Shown here in pieces: positions 8,301-17,090 of a stretch of 33,877 bases of DNA. Both the position numbers and the translations under genes were made by a program. The stretch is taken from contig NZ_LXLV01000109.1 in NCBI RefSeq assembly GCF_001757995.1, forward strand, positions 1-33,877, read 5' to 3'. The stretch is from Bacillus mycoides. GTDB lineage: Bacteria; Bacillota; Bacilli; Bacillales; Bacillaceae_G. The notes under the pieces were generated by a model. It did not search any database and was not told the DNA's origin. It worked only from the letters and a program-made list of their open reading frames with translations. The number at the start of each line of letters is the position of its first letter. Position 1 is the stretch's first letter.

Positions 8301-9097
8301 TTCAAAAAAATGCAGATACTGTTTTGAATAATTTAAATACTTCAGTCACTAAAATTCAAAAGAATACAAGTAAAAATGAAAAATACTCAGAAGAGTTTAG
8401 CAAAGTGCTTTCTAATACCAAACAAGGTGGAGCAGATAATTATAAAGTATTCAATTTTCTATCAGCCCCAATTGCTACAAAAGGAAGTTTTGAAGCTACT
8501 CGCCAAACGTCTATTATTCCTTACTATATGACGCTTGTTGGAGCTGTTCTTTCAGTCATTACCGGCATTTCCTTATGTCGTACTATTCAACGTAGAGAAA
8601 TTACGAAAGATATGGTTTTTATTACACCTACAAGGGCATGGCTAAATGTTCCTAATGTTATGAAGGTAACAGGTGTCAGTCTAATTATCTCACTATTCTT
8701 TGCTGGAATAACTACTTTTAGTATTTTGAGAGTGTTTAATATCTCTTGGTTTAGTTACACGTTCCTAAATATTTTAGGTGGAACTTTATTAATAACAGGT
8801 TTTTCTCGTCAGTTTAAAAATATAACACTCTATGTTTGTGTTTCACTTTTAGGATTATATCTCATGTTAACACCATTATTAGGAATGCATACTCGTCCGG
8901 GTAGTATTGTCGATTTACTTTATCGTTTTTCACCGCTTCAAAACATAGAAAATGGTTATACAGCACTAAGCAATGGTATTCATGTTGGATGGGAAAGTTA
9001 CTTGTTATTGGTAATTATTATTGTTGTAGGAATTGGTACGAATTTCATTGCTTTTCCAGGTGTGAAAAAGTCAGAGAAAGCTGAACAAGAGCAATAG
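5366..9097 (+). CDS. esaA: T7SS membrane protein EsaA (YueB/Pip family)
   Basis: A 1243-aa polytopic membrane protein with one N-terminal transmembrane helix (residues about 8-28) and a very long extracellular region rich in coiled coils. Five C-terminal helices lie near residues 1050-1072, 1098-1121, 1127-1150, 1153-1172 and 1210-1230. This is the layout of S. aureus EsaA (about 1009 aa) and B. subtilis YueB, the SPP1 phage receptor. The extra length comes from inserts: a proline-rich 13-aa tandem repeat (residues 578-665), an 11-aa duplication (QFEDQFNLQKK) and three AENQHP units. The start is TTG 5366, nine bases after AAGGAAG; the ATG at 5359 is out of frame and stops quickly. EsaA probably forms a surface shaft of the secretion machine. 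The ectodomain is the likely site of phage or host-driven variation. Confidence 0.93.
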   Translation: MIKKYKSYFPLLVIILGGLFLILTFTYFGFKDDNVYRSTNQKVSKVQYVLVNEDKGAVFEGRKYELGADFVTLINQDSKNSWQTVSRNIANAGIDNGQFDAEIIIPQDFSERLLSLQSIAPEQATINYRVRKGQNEISNQAVQTQVNDILKNFNQRVVQMYFSSIVGNLSEAQLNVNKIVGAETDAKKYLMTNIQDPFKELSGGFNNLSNVSSILDEDNKGFLSEQQAFVSSVKTLMDDNNKSLEAGSTSTKEAKKLVTENIDKTNEKLKDSLKQFEDQFNLQKKQFEDQFNLQKTQLENQRQSDLSGYKAKYDGLNQSMFKQLGNFYTSAAGEVNSSGVYTEFLLNAKLFQETQTARIDELNDEIKQLQSQVETLTDLRKQIAQTYYGSAEKNPDTASEEDIKQAIVKLMADSKENKVNLDNRYRQMIEESLPQIPADTLENLLQKLIAENIITDSQSKKFQDELTIVRRYAKNFEKEIGKEGNFSYLEGNSEHNSIIPINGREVTISIDPTKDNRISLKTDHTEQGSLGIRNLTDLLPVLKTELDQKLKSYGYISEWSEVSNHEFSISLKKNPTEPEKPKPPVDPPTDPEKPKPPVDPPTDPEKPKPPVDPPTDPEKPKPPVDPPADPEKPKPPVDPPTEPEKPKPPVDPPTEPEKPKPPTDPEPKPETEKDLPPLPSSFSLTFKADFDWTLDEKMKKNSFVSVDYSWIVNEQTQVNASYAEYIDVNKNLISDLPELLKQFQMLDSTAQQIVTLFGNPEDSISIDSYTDMINKTENQEKTLEELANSNSVYRMYNNITGEQKIDAITEKIYEEFKNKGNQLYTDIEGQIKNLQETIGSTTDKNHDGTKNTLYGTLNLMTEPQKFLNEAEKLNNWFVQANQQINETYQSWKENEKIQEESLKSAENQHPAENQHPAENQHPAENDTIPISSETDSLVKEMEGLVQSSKSSAESIEKSAAKAHDISPKIQELKENTDNVQKNADTVLNNLNTSVTKIQKNTSKNEKYSEEFSKVLSNTKQGGADNYKVFNFLSAPIATKGSFEATRQTSIIPYYMTLVGAVLSVITGISLCRTIQRREITKDMVFITPTRAWLNVPNVMKVTGVSLIISLFFAGITTFSILRVFNISWFSYTFLNILGGTLLITGFSRQFKNITLYVCVSLLGLYLMLTPLLGMHTRPGSIVDLLYRFSPLQNIENGYTALSNGIHVGWESYLLLVIIIVVGIGTNFIAFPGVKKSEKAEQEQ
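6188..6253 (+). repeat. 33-bp tandem duplication within esaA
   Basis: Two near-identical 33-bp copies (starting at 6188 and 6221) encode QFEDQFNLQKK twice in the coiled-coil stalk. The length keeps the reading frame. Confidence 0.9.
7097..7357 (+). repeat. 39-bp tandem repeat in esaA coding for PEKPKPPVDPPTD
   Basis: Six full 13-aa units and a partial seventh begin at residue 578, with small changes (PTD, PAD, PTE) from unit to unit. The GC content is clearly higher than the flanks. Near-identical units suggest slippage and length variation between strains. A rigid Pro-rich stretch like this often spans peptidoglycan or acts as a spacer. Confidence 0.95.
8078..8131 (+). repeat. 18-bp tandem repeat in esaA coding for AENQHP
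   Basis: Three identical 18-bp units encode AENQHP, followed by a partial unit (AEN). They interrupt the second coiled-coil region of EsaA and keep the frame. Confidence 0.9.
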
Positions 9098-9128
9098 CTT
9101 ATGTTGTTAGGAGAAAGGATGTACGAAT

Positions 9129-9632
9129 TTGGAAAAAATGATAAAACCAAAATTTCTCGTTTTTTCTCTTCTAATTTCTTTTTGTGTGACAAATCTTTTT
9201 ACTAGTTTTAGCAGTCTAGCCTATGCTGAAGATGGAAAACTAACGATTCATAACAACGTGATTTATGAAAAAGAAAATCATAAAAATAATAATTCTGTTA
9301 CAGGGATAGAAGATTTGTTTATAAAAGACAAAAACACAAAAAATAAGGAACTTGAGAAAGAAAATAGAAAGAGTACTTCAAGTATAAAAGAAAAAGTATT
9401 TCTTACCGATGAGAGTGTAGAAAAGAAACCACAGGATACAATTACCAAGCAGCTGTTTTCTAAAGACTACACAGCTTCTAATGAAAATGAAGCAACTGTG
9501 GAACATACCAATTATGAAATTCCTAGATGGACCTTCTGGATACTGTTAGGCATGGGTGTAACTGGAATATTAATTTTAGGTTGGTTATTAGGTAAAAGAT
9601 TTTCAAACCTATTTATACGGAAAAAGGAGTAA
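9129..9632 (+). CDS. essA: T7SS membrane protein EssA
   Basis: A 167-aa protein with an N-terminal hydrophobic segment that looks like a signal peptide (LVFSLLISFCVTNLF to SLAYAED, possible cleavage after AYA). A polar extracellular stretch and a C-terminal transmembrane helix (WTFWILLGMGVTGILILGWL, about residues 135-155) follow, then a short basic tail. This fits EssA of type VIIb systems in length and layout. TTG 9129 is chosen as start, about ten bases after the AGGAGAAAGG site; ATG 9138 is a weaker alternative. It lies 31 bp after esaA and 3 bp before esaB. Confidence 0.88.
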   Translation: MEKMIKPKFLVFSLLISFCVTNLFTSFSSLAYAEDGKLTIHNNVIYEKENHKNNNSVTGIEDLFIKDKNTKNKELEKENRKSTSSIKEKVFLTDESVEKKPQDTITKQLFSKDYTASNENEATVEHTNYEIPRWTFWILLGMGVTGILILGWLLGKRFSNLFIRKKE

Positions 9633-9635
9633 ACA

Positions 9636-9908
9636 ATGGCAGAAAGAACAATGATTAATATCGAACTTCATGTTAATGAGCAAATACTTGATTTAACAAT
9701 ACCTAATCAGGTTTCTTCTAATAGATTGAAAGAACTATTGGTTGATTCATTATCTTTAGTAAATATAGAATTGCCCACTCATTTTTCATTGGAAGTAAAA
9801 AATAAGCCAATTCATTTAGATGAAAATGTTATATTGGCGAAATATCCATTGGCGGATGGTGATCAATTAGCAGTAAAAGAAATTATAGGGAGTTTGGAGG
9901 AACACTAG
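9636..9908 (+). CDS. esaB: Ubiquitin-like T7SS protein EsaB (YukD)
   Basis: A 90-aa cytoplasmic protein with a beta-grasp pattern: strands INIELHV and ILDLTI, a helix RLKELLVDSL and the late strand LADGDQLAVKEI. Size and fold match EsaB/YukD, a small ubiquitin-like core component of type VIIb systems. It lacks a terminal Gly-Gly and should not be a conjugating ubiquitin. It is packed between essA and essB with gaps of 3 bp each. Confidence 0.9.
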   Translation: MAERTMINIELHVNEQILDLTIPNQVSSNRLKELLVDSLSLVNIELPTHFSLEVKNKPIHLDENVILAKYPLADGDQLAVKEIIGSLEEH

Positions 9909-9911
9909 AGT

Positions 9912-11087
9912 ATGGGGGAAATGAAAAATAGTTTGATAGTTATTAAAGAGGAAACTACATCTACTTTTATTAAAGTGCACTTAACAGCTAATCAATATTC
10001 TTTGTCAGGTGTAAAGCAATTCCAGTTATTTTTAAATAAAGCACCACACTTTTTGACTGGAAAGATAGAAGTGGCGAATGAAGAACAGGTCATTATCACT
10101 TATGAAAAAGATGAATTATCTTTTTCGCTTGAACAATATGTTAAAAAATTAGATGAATTTGATCGCCTTCTTTTAGCACAAAAAGTAAATTTCTTAAAAG
10201 AATATCTTAACCAACCAGTAACGCCATTTATCCATCCTAAAAATATCTTTATTTTTGGGGAAGAGTTGTTTATTGGTCATCGTGGCGTAATGAATACCGT
10301 TATTCCTTATCTTTCAACAGAAGAAGTATATCTAAAACAATACAAGGCATTACTTCTTTATATTTTAAATCCAAAACTGGATTTTGAGAATCTAATTGAT
10401 GGGGCCGGTGCAGTCCGAGATCCTTTTTCCGAAAAAATTCAAGAATCTTCTTCGTTTGAAGAGATAGACAAGTTACTAATGGAAACAGTTGCGATTCAAA
10501 AGGAAAAAAGAAATGCTACAAGCATACTGGTGAAAAGTAGAAATTACACTGTTTTCAAGTGGGGAACAATTATTCTTGGTCTTGCAACATTAGGTCTTTC
10601 AATAGGGGTAGGGATATATTCATTAAATATTGTACCTCAGCAAAAACGAATCATAAGTGCAGAATCAAAGTTTATTTCAAATAATTATTCAGATGTTCTA
10701 GATTCTTTAAAGGAAGACAAACCAGAGAATCTTCCTAAAAGCGCACTATATGTGTTAGCAGTGAGCTCGATTCAACTAGATAGCTTGTCTAATGAGCAGA
10801 AAGAATCTGTATTAGGGACTATCTCCCAAAAATCAAATGATAACACATTACTTTATTGGATCTATATAGGAAAAGGAGACTTTGAAAAGGCCTTAAATAT
10901 TGCTAAAAATATTGGAGATAATCAATATATTCTTCACGCCTATACAAAAGTTTATGATGTAACAAATGCAGATAACAAGATGAATGGTGCGAAGAAACAA
11001 GAATTACTTTCGAAATATAAGGAAGAGATGGAAAAGTACATGAAGTTATTGGAGGGTAAGACGGATGATCAGAAATCTAAACAATAG
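9912..11087 (+). CDS. essB: T7SS membrane pseudokinase EssB (YukC)
   Basis: A 391-aa bitopic protein. Residues about 1-205 form the cytoplasmic pseudokinase-like domain (including FDRLLLAQKVNFLKEYL and HPKNIFIFGEELFIGHRG) without kinase catalytic motifs. One transmembrane helix lies near 213-238, and an extracellular helical domain with a Lys-rich tail closes the protein. This is the standard EssB/YukC architecture, the bridge between cytosolic and membrane parts of the T7SS. The start follows GGAGG 12 bases upstream; a second in-frame ATG lies three codons on. The gene overlaps essC by 23 bp, which points to coupled translation. Confidence 0.93.
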   Translation: MGEMKNSLIVIKEETTSTFIKVHLTANQYSLSGVKQFQLFLNKAPHFLTGKIEVANEEQVIITYEKDELSFSLEQYVKKLDEFDRLLLAQKVNFLKEYLNQPVTPFIHPKNIFIFGEELFIGHRGVMNTVIPYLSTEEVYLKQYKALLLYILNPKLDFENLIDGAGAVRDPFSEKIQESSSFEEIDKLLMETVAIQKEKRNATSILVKSRNYTVFKWGTIILGLATLGLSIGVGIYSLNIVPQQKRIISAESKFISNNYSDVLDSLKEDKPENLPKSALYVLAVSSIQLDSLSNEQKESVLGTISQKSNDNTLLYWIYIGKGDFEKALNIAKNIGDNQYILHAYTKVYDVTNADNKMNGAKKQELLSKYKEEMEKYMKLLEGKTDDQKSKQ

Positions 11088-14000
11088 ATTATCTAGTGAA
11101 GGTGTACCAATTGATGATCAAATTGTAAATAAAGCGTCTGTACTCTATGATATTTTTTCACTTGGTCATATATTTTCGCATCACGAACTAACAATGTCAA
11201 AGCCATCACTTAAGATTGGTAACCATGAAATTTCTTTTGATGGCACGCATTTGTTCTTGGATCAAGATCCATGGACAGGTGATATGAAGGATGGAATTCT
11301 CGCGTTACCTCATGAAAAATTAGAAGTTTTAACTACTATCAAGCCGAAAACAAATTTTGTGATTTCTTCTTCAAAGGACTCAGGAATCACCATTCCGACT
11401 AAGGCTTTTGCCTTGGTCACATTTAATGAAAAGAATGAAACTTACCAGTTAAATCTGTTTTCAAATGGGGTATTAGTTTACTTTAATGGAAATAAAGTAG
11501 ATCGATTAGAAAAAGTTTTGTCTGTAGGGGATCAACTTGTTATTGATGGTGTGCTTATTGAATTGAGAGAAAAACAATTTAAGTTGTGTAAAATAACCAA
11601 TGAATTTTCACTAAATTCTTGGGAGATTATTAACGAGATATTTATTCCAGAATACCCAAAAAATTTCCCTGAATTTAGACGTAGTCCAAGAATTCATTTA
11701 CGAGAGCCTAAAGAAGAGATAGCAATTCAACCTCCAAGAGCTGAGGAAACTGATGGGAGAAGTGATTTATTGCGTACGATTGTTCCGCCATTGGCAATGG
11801 TTGTTTTAAGTGGTGCAACGAGCGTATTAAGTAATGGAAACCCTATTATGATGTTAAGCATGGGGGGGGTAAGTTTACTCACGGCAGGGTTCTCTGTTTC
11901 AAGTTATATTACGAATAAGAAAGAAGTGAAACAAAAGAATCTTAAGCGAAGTGAGTACTATGAAAAGTATCTTATTCAAAAGGAAAAAGAATTGTCGTTG
12001 CTCTCTCAAAAGCAATTAGAAGCTTTAACGTATAACTTCCCTGATATGGATTCATTGTCTTTGATGACAAAAGAATACAGTCCACGAATTTATGAAAAAA
12101 CTATGACAAATGCTGATTTTATAAGTATTCGTTTGGGTCATGGAGAGATCCAAAGTAGTTATAAAGTCAGTTATCATTCAAGAGAAGAAGATGATGCTTT
12201 AAGTATATTTGCAGAAGAAAAAATTGTTTGGCCACATCAAACGTTAAAAGATGCACCTATTGCCATCTCGACGTTAAATCAAACGTTAGGACTTGCAGGA
12301 ACAAAAACAGTACTACGAATAGCTGTACAGACAATATTATTTCAGCTTTCCGTTTTACATTCTTATAGAGATGTAGAATTTGTAGCATTAGTTCCAGAAG
12401 AAGATTATCAAGATTGTTGGCATGCATGGCGTTGGTTGCCACATTTTCAAATACGGAGCTTAAATTTACGAGGAATTATTCATAATTCACAGACACGTGA
12501 CATGGTTTTAAATTCGTTCTATCAGTTGTTAACAAAACGTCGGCAACAAGTCAAAGAGGCGGGCAATGAGAAAGTAACCTTTGCTCCGCATTATATGTTT
12601 ACGATTTTAGACGAGAGCTGGCTCTCTGGGCATGGATTAAATGAATTCTTAGCTGAAGATATGAGTCAATACGGTGTTACGGTCATCTGGGGGAAAGACG
12701 CGTTAAACATGTTGCCAGAGACAGCAACCACAGTTATTGATTATCAAAGTAACGAATCCGCGGTATTAATTAACAATAATAATGAGTACGTGAATCAACT
12801 TTTTGTTCCCAACCATTTACCCAAAAGTTATCCAATTGAGCAAGCAATACAACGCTTAGCTAATTTAGAACATGTTGAGGTAGAGAAAAATGCGATTCCA
12901 GAATCGATTGACTTTCTAGAATTATATGATGTGAAAAATGTTGGAGAGTTACATATTGGTGCTCGTTGGGAAAAAGCAGACACTTCAAAGTCATTAGCTG
13001 TTCCTTTGGGTGTTCGAGGAAAAGATGACATTGTTTATTTGAATTTACACGAACGAGCACATGGCCCACATGGACTCGTGGCAGGTACAACAGGATCTGG
13101 TAAATCGGAAATTGTCCAAAGTTATATTTTATCTTTAGCAGTAAATTTTGCACCAGAAGACGTTGGCTTTTTACCGATTGATTTTAAGGGTGGAGGTATG
13201 GCGAATTTATTTAAGAATTTACCACATCTGTTAGGATCGATTACAAACTTAGACGGTGCAAGTTCTGCAAGAGCATTACAAAGTATTCGAGCAGAATTAC
13301 AAAAGAGACAACGGAAATTCGGTGAATTTGGTGTTAATCATATTAATGGGTATACCAAGTTGTATAAACAGGGAAAAGAAATTGCTGATCCTGTAGAAAA
13401 GAAAAAATATCCATCAGAACCATTGCCGCACCTTTTCTTAATCAGTGATGAATTTGCAGAATTAAAAGCAAATGAACCAGACTTTATGGCTGAGCTAGTA
13501 TCAACTGCACGTATTGGTCGTTCGTTAGGAGTTCATTTGATTTTAGCTACTCAAAAGCCAAGTGGAGTAGTGGACGACCAGATTTGGTCAAACTCACGAT
13601 TCAAATTAGCATTAAAAGTAGCCGATCCAAGTGATTCAAATGAAATTATTAAAACACCTGATGCAGCAACGATTACTCAACCAGGACGAGCGTATTTACA
13701 GGTCGGAAACAATGAAATTTATGAACTGTTTCAATCTGCGTGGAGTGGAGCGTATTATAATCCAGATGCACAATATGAAGAAAAAGTAGATGAAAGAATT
13801 TGGCTAATTAATCAATTGGGCCAGCACGAATTGTTAACTACAGATTTATCTCAAGATGATGAAGTGTCCATGAAAAAGGAAGAAAAACAAACACAATTGG
13901 ACGCGATTGTAGAAGATATTGTGATTCATGCTGAAAAAACAAATGCAGTTCTTCCTGAAAAACCTTGGTTACCTCCATTAAAAACAGAAATTGATAGTCC

Positions 14001-15540
14001 AAAGATTAATGTAGTAACTTCAGGGGATTCGAAAAGAAATCTTTCAGTTCCATTTGGTTTGATGGATATTCCATCAAGACAAGAACAAATTGACTTTTTA
14101 CTTAATTTAGAAGAGTTGAGTCACCTTGCAATCTATGGATCTCCAGGCTTTGGGAAATCCACTGCATTACAAACTCTTGTAATGAATTTATCAAGAATTA
14201 ACAATCCTGAACAGGTCCAGTTTAACCTATTTGATTTTGGTACGAATGGTTTACTTCCAATAAAAGATTTACCGCATGTGGTGGATATTGTTCGGTTAGA
14301 GGAAGAAGAAAAACTGATGAAGTTCCTCAAACGAATTCGCAAAGAAATTCAAAGTCGAAAAGACGCATTTACAGAGTATGGTGTCGCAAGTCTGTCTCAA
14401 TATGAAGAGAAGTCAGGAAAGCCGTTGCCAGGGATTGTTACCATTGTTGATGGTTTTGACTCAATTAAGGAGAGTCCTTTAGAGGAAGCTATAGAATCTG
14501 TGTTAAATCAGCTTTTACGAGAAGGAGCAAGTTTGGGACTCTATGTAGTTATGACAGTTCTTCGTACGAACAGCTTCAGAATGAGTATGGCGAGTAATAT
14601 TCCATCACATATTGGGCTATTCCTTGTGGAAGAAGGTGCAATTCGAGATGTTGTAGGACGTGATGCTTTGATTTCGCAAGAAATTGTTGGACGAGCGCAA
14701 ATCAAACTAGACGAGCCACATGAAGTTCAAATTTATCTACCAACTCATGGAAAAAATGATATTGATCGATTGAATAATTTAGAGCAAGAGATTGCACAGA
14801 TGAATCAGCAGTGGAAGGGCACACGTCCTACCAAGATTCCGATGTTATCTAAAACGATCTCTATGCATGATTTTTATACAAATCCACTGGTACAAGAGAT
14901 GTTAGATAATCTACAACTACCACTTGCTCTAAGTAAAGAAACCACAAATGTCGTTGGTTTTGTACCAGAAAAACATGGTTATTTTGTGATTGGAGACGAT
15001 ACGCCACAGCAAACGGAATATATTGAGCGTATAATCGTTCAAAACTTCAAACATTTTGAAGGGAAAGCACAAAGAATTGTGTTTAATGGGAGCGAACGAT
15101 TTGGCAGATTCAAAGAAAGCTTCGATGTGATTGTATCAGATATGGAGTACAGTACTTTTGTTAATGATCTAATGAGTGAAATTGAAGAAAGAGAGACACA
15201 AAGTGAAAATCAACCGATGTTTGTGTATATTCCAGATGCGCAAATATTTGGAGATAAAACATTTATTTCGGATGAAACATTCAATAAATACTTAAAAAAT
15301 GGTTCTAAAGTAGGTGTTTATTTCATTTTCCACGGCAATCAAAAACAAATTGAGAACAGTTATGATGAATTTAATAAACGATTACGAGCAAATATTCCAG
15401 CAGGGATGATTGGAACGCGTTTAGCTGATCAAGGATTGATAAATGTGAAATCTAGTTATAGTGAACCTACAGTGGAATTAGATGAGTCTCATTTCTTTGT
15501 TGGACGAAATGCAGGACGAGTGAAATTAGTTAGTGAGTAG
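11065..15540 (+). CDS. essC: T7SS motor ATPase EssC (YukB), FtsK/SpoIIIE family
   Basis: A 1491-aa motor. Residues about 1-200 are the FHA-type forkhead region, and two transmembrane helices lie at roughly 237-257 and 262-287. The first FtsK/SpoIIIE ATPase has Walker A GTTGSGKS (674-681) and Walker B LFLISDE (to Glu796). The second has Walker A GSPGFGKS (1025-1032) and Walker B IVTIVDGFD (Asp1129). In the third, the P-loop position reads GDDTPQQTE (1310-1318), with no GKS/T, so it cannot bind ATP in the usual way. This domain order is that of S. aureus EssC (1479 aa). In staphylococci the C-terminal domain varies with the effector set encoded next to it, so this end is expected to match the effector operon that follows 95 bp downstream. 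GGAGG lies ten bases before the ATG. Confidence 0.96.
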   Translation: MIRNLNNRLSSEGVPIDDQIVNKASVLYDIFSLGHIFSHHELTMSKPSLKIGNHEISFDGTHLFLDQDPWTGDMKDGILALPHEKLEVLTTIKPKTNFVISSSKDSGITIPTKAFALVTFNEKNETYQLNLFSNGVLVYFNGNKVDRLEKVLSVGDQLVIDGVLIELREKQFKLCKITNEFSLNSWEIINEIFIPEYPKNFPEFRRSPRIHLREPKEEIAIQPPRAEETDGRSDLLRTIVPPLAMVVLSGATSVLSNGNPIMMLSMGGVSLLTAGFSVSSYITNKKEVKQKNLKRSEYYEKYLIQKEKELSLLSQKQLEALTYNFPDMDSLSLMTKEYSPRIYEKTMTNADFISIRLGHGEIQSSYKVSYHSREEDDALSIFAEEKIVWPHQTLKDAPIAISTLNQTLGLAGTKTVLRIAVQTILFQLSVLHSYRDVEFVALVPEEDYQDCWHAWRWLPHFQIRSLNLRGIIHNSQTRDMVLNSFYQLLTKRRQQVKEAGNEKVTFAPHYMFTILDESWLSGHGLNEFLAEDMSQYGVTVIWGKDALNMLPETATTVIDYQSNESAVLINNNNEYVNQLFVPNHLPKSYPIEQAIQRLANLEHVEVEKNAIPESIDFLELYDVKNVGELHIGARWEKADTSKSLAVPLGVRGKDDIVYLNLHERAHGPHGLVAGTTGSGKSEIVQSYILSLAVNFAPEDVGFLPIDFKGGGMANLFKNLPHLLGSITNLDGASSARALQSIRAELQKRQRKFGEFGVNHINGYTKLYKQGKEIADPVEKKKYPSEPLPHLFLISDEFAELKANEPDFMAELVSTARIGRSLGVHLILATQKPSGVVDDQIWSNSRFKLALKVADPSDSNEIIKTPDAATITQPGRAYLQVGNNEIYELFQSAWSGAYYNPDAQYEEKVDERIWLINQLGQHELLTTDLSQDDEVSMKKEEKQTQLDAIVEDIVIHAEKTNAVLPEKPWLPPLKTEIDSPKINVVTSGDSKRNLSVPFGLMDIPSRQEQIDFLLNLEELSHLAIYGSPGFGKSTALQTLVMNLSRINNPEQVQFNLFDFGTNGLLPIKDLPHVVDIVRLEEEEKLMKFLKRIRKEIQSRKDAFTEYGVASLSQYEEKSGKPLPGIVTIVDGFDSIKESPLEEAIESVLNQLLREGASLGLYVVMTVLRTNSFRMSMASNIPSHIGLFLVEEGAIRDVVGRDALISQEIVGRAQIKLDEPHEVQIYLPTHGKNDIDRLNNLEQEIAQMNQQWKGTRPTKIPMLSKTISMHDFYTNPLVQEMLDNLQLPLALSKETTNVVGFVPEKHGYFVIGDDTPQQTEYIERIIVQNFKHFEGKAQRIVFNGSERFGRFKESFDVIVSDMEYSTFVNDLMSEIEERETQSENQPMFVYIPDAQIFGDKTFISDETFNKYLKNGSKVGVYFIFHGNQKQIENSYDEFNKRLRANIPAGMIGTRLADQGLINVKSSYSEPTVELDESHFFVGRNAGRVKLVSE

Positions 15541-15634
15541 ATCAATTTTATCTGCGAGTGGTGTGTATGGCTGAGTAGTTACAAACAGAAAGATAGTCTT
15601 GATAGGGAAATAGATTTTGAGGAGGGAAAACATT

Positions 15635-16066
15635 ATGGCTCAAGAAGAAGATAAAGCCAAAGAAGCTGCACGAAAAGCGGATATCCATGCAAGTGTTGAT
15701 CGATTTAAGGCAAGTTATGATAGTAAAATGGCTAGTCACAGGGCAAATGCCCAAAAGTTAGAGCGCTTAAAAGCCGCAAAGAGATCTTTACAGGGAGAAC
15801 TTCATCATTTTGATTCTTATAAGAAAGAGTTTACCAATTTAGGCACGAGTCTAACAACAAGCCAGTTCAAAGGAGCACGTCGTAAGAAATTTGATGAGAA
15901 ATTAAAAGAAATTGTGACAGCACTTGATGCAGATAAAGAGAAGCACAATGAAAAGCTAAACACGATGAATAATAAAATCATTTTATTAGAAATGGATCAG
16001 TCTATAATAGGTGACGCTATTGCGAGCATTTCAGCAAGTATTAGCGGTTTGCGTGCTATGTTATAA
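15635..16066 (+). CDS. YwqH-like (DUF5082-type) helical LXG-associated protein
   Basis: A 143-aa all-helical cytosolic protein. ATG 15635 is the start, nine bases after GAGGAGGG; a longer frame from 15617 would place the ribosome site inside the gene. Long amphipathic helices (RFKASYDSKMASHRANAQKL, LDADKEKHNEKLNTMNNKII) and a hydrophobic Gly/Ser-rich C-terminus match the YwqH-type proteins that open LXG toxin operons in Bacillus. By analogy with the B. subtilis ywqH-ywqI-ywqJ order it probably helps target the LXG toxin for secretion. It begins the effector operon 95 bp after essC; a separate promoter in that gap is possible but not recognisable. Confidence 0.75.
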   Translation: MAQEEDKAKEAARKADIHASVDRFKASYDSKMASHRANAQKLERLKAAKRSLQGELHHFDSYKKEFTNLGTSLTTSQFKGARRKKFDEKLKEIVTALDADKEKHNEKLNTMNNKIILLEMDQSIIGDAIASISASISGLRAML

Positions 16067-16084
16067 AAAAAGGAGAAAATACCA

Positions 16085-16372
16085 ATGGGGAAAATAGGTA
16101 TAGATAAGGGGAAATTTACCGGAGCAGTCACAAATGCAGAGAGCGCAGTTAGTCGGATAGAGAAAGTTCCCTCACCGAACATTACCAAGAATAATCTATC
16201 TCGGTTGACGGGTTTTCAAAATTTAGTAGAGAAAGCCGGAACAACTTTAGAAGCATTTAAAGGAGTATCTTCTGCTGACACAGGCAAAATGAAAGCCGTC
16301 GCGGACAAAATTGTCGATGAAGATGCTAAAATGGCGGATGTAATCCAACAAAACACAGTGAGGTTCAAATAA
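16085..16372 (+). CDS. WXG-like small partner, TIGR04197/DUF3130 (YwqI) type
   Basis: A 95-aa helical hairpin protein with IDKGKFTGAVTNAES at the N-terminus and a break at FKGVSSADTGKM between the helices. No WXG motif is present, which is usual for the TIGR04197 (SACOL2603-like)/DUF3130 group. These proteins pair with the LXG domain and guide the toxin to EssC. Position (second gene, before the LXG toxin) and length fit YwqI. The ribosome site AAAGGAG lies seven bases before ATG. Confidence 0.75.
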   Translation: MGKIGIDKGKFTGAVTNAESAVSRIEKVPSPNITKNNLSRLTGFQNLVEKAGTTLEAFKGVSSADTGKMKAVADKIVDEDAKMADVIQQNTVRFK

Positions 16373-16373
16373 T

Positions 16374-17090
16374 ATGGTCGAATATAACAAACGAGAACTT
16401 TTAGAAATTGTTTTACAAAATGACAAAACATTAGATTTAGAGATTACTGACGAACTATTACAAATGGGTAATTTGCTGGGGAATCAGCCTTCCCTTTTTC
16501 GTGAGGTTTACAAGGCGTTTCGAAATCAAGAAGATGTCTTTGAAAACAAACCAAAAATCGGCGCGAAATTCTCAGTGACGTTTGATTATCCGAATGAGAC
16601 AATTCGTTTTGAACGATTAGAAACGCAATTAGATATTCCATTTTCTCAATTTTTACGTTTGATGGGTTTGATTGATGCGTGTTATAGTGAAATTTTGCCG
16701 CTAGGTACCGTTGTGGAATTGGACGTAGACATGATGCCAGAAGTAATTCAAAATATGTTCAAGAATAGTGAACTCGGAGAACTCGTGGTTTTAACAGGGC
16801 GCAAAGTACCGTTAAGAGAGGGATTTAACGATTATGTGGTAGATTATCTTGGTTACTTGTGGCCGTTTGGTGAAATGAGTAACACACCAGCGATTTATGT
16901 GTCCAATATGATGATTAAGCGAGTTGTTTCACCTGGGATGACGAATGAATGGGAAGAACAATTTGCTTTTACTTTCTTACGAAGTATGCAAGTAGCAAAT
17001 GGCAAGCTATCCAGTGCCTTTTTACCACTAGATAAAGCGCTTGCCTTCTATGAAGCTGTTCATACTTCACCAGAAAGAGAGGCGGATTAA
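16374..17090 (+). CDS. DUF4176-domain protein of the LXG operon
   Basis: A 238-aa soluble protein starting one base after the upstream stop. The C-terminal half has the DUF4176 pattern: LPLGTVVELD, then LVVLTGRKVP, then YVVDYLGYLWPFG (about residues 102-165). The N-terminal 90 residues are a helical extension. DUF4176 proteins are regular members of T7SS effector loci, where a chaperone or targeting role has been suggested; none can be shown here. The stop codon is followed at once by the LXG toxin ATG, so the two are translationally coupled. Confidence 0.75.
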   Translation: MVEYNKRELLEIVLQNDKTLDLEITDELLQMGNLLGNQPSLFREVYKAFRNQEDVFENKPKIGAKFSVTFDYPNETIRFERLETQLDIPFSQFLRLMGLIDACYSEILPLGTVVELDVDMMPEVIQNMFKNSELGELVVLTGRKVPLREGFNDYVVDYLGYLWPFGEMSNTPAIYVSNMMIKRVVSPGMTNEWEEQFAFTFLRSMQVANGKLSSAFLPLDKALAFYEAVHTSPEREAD

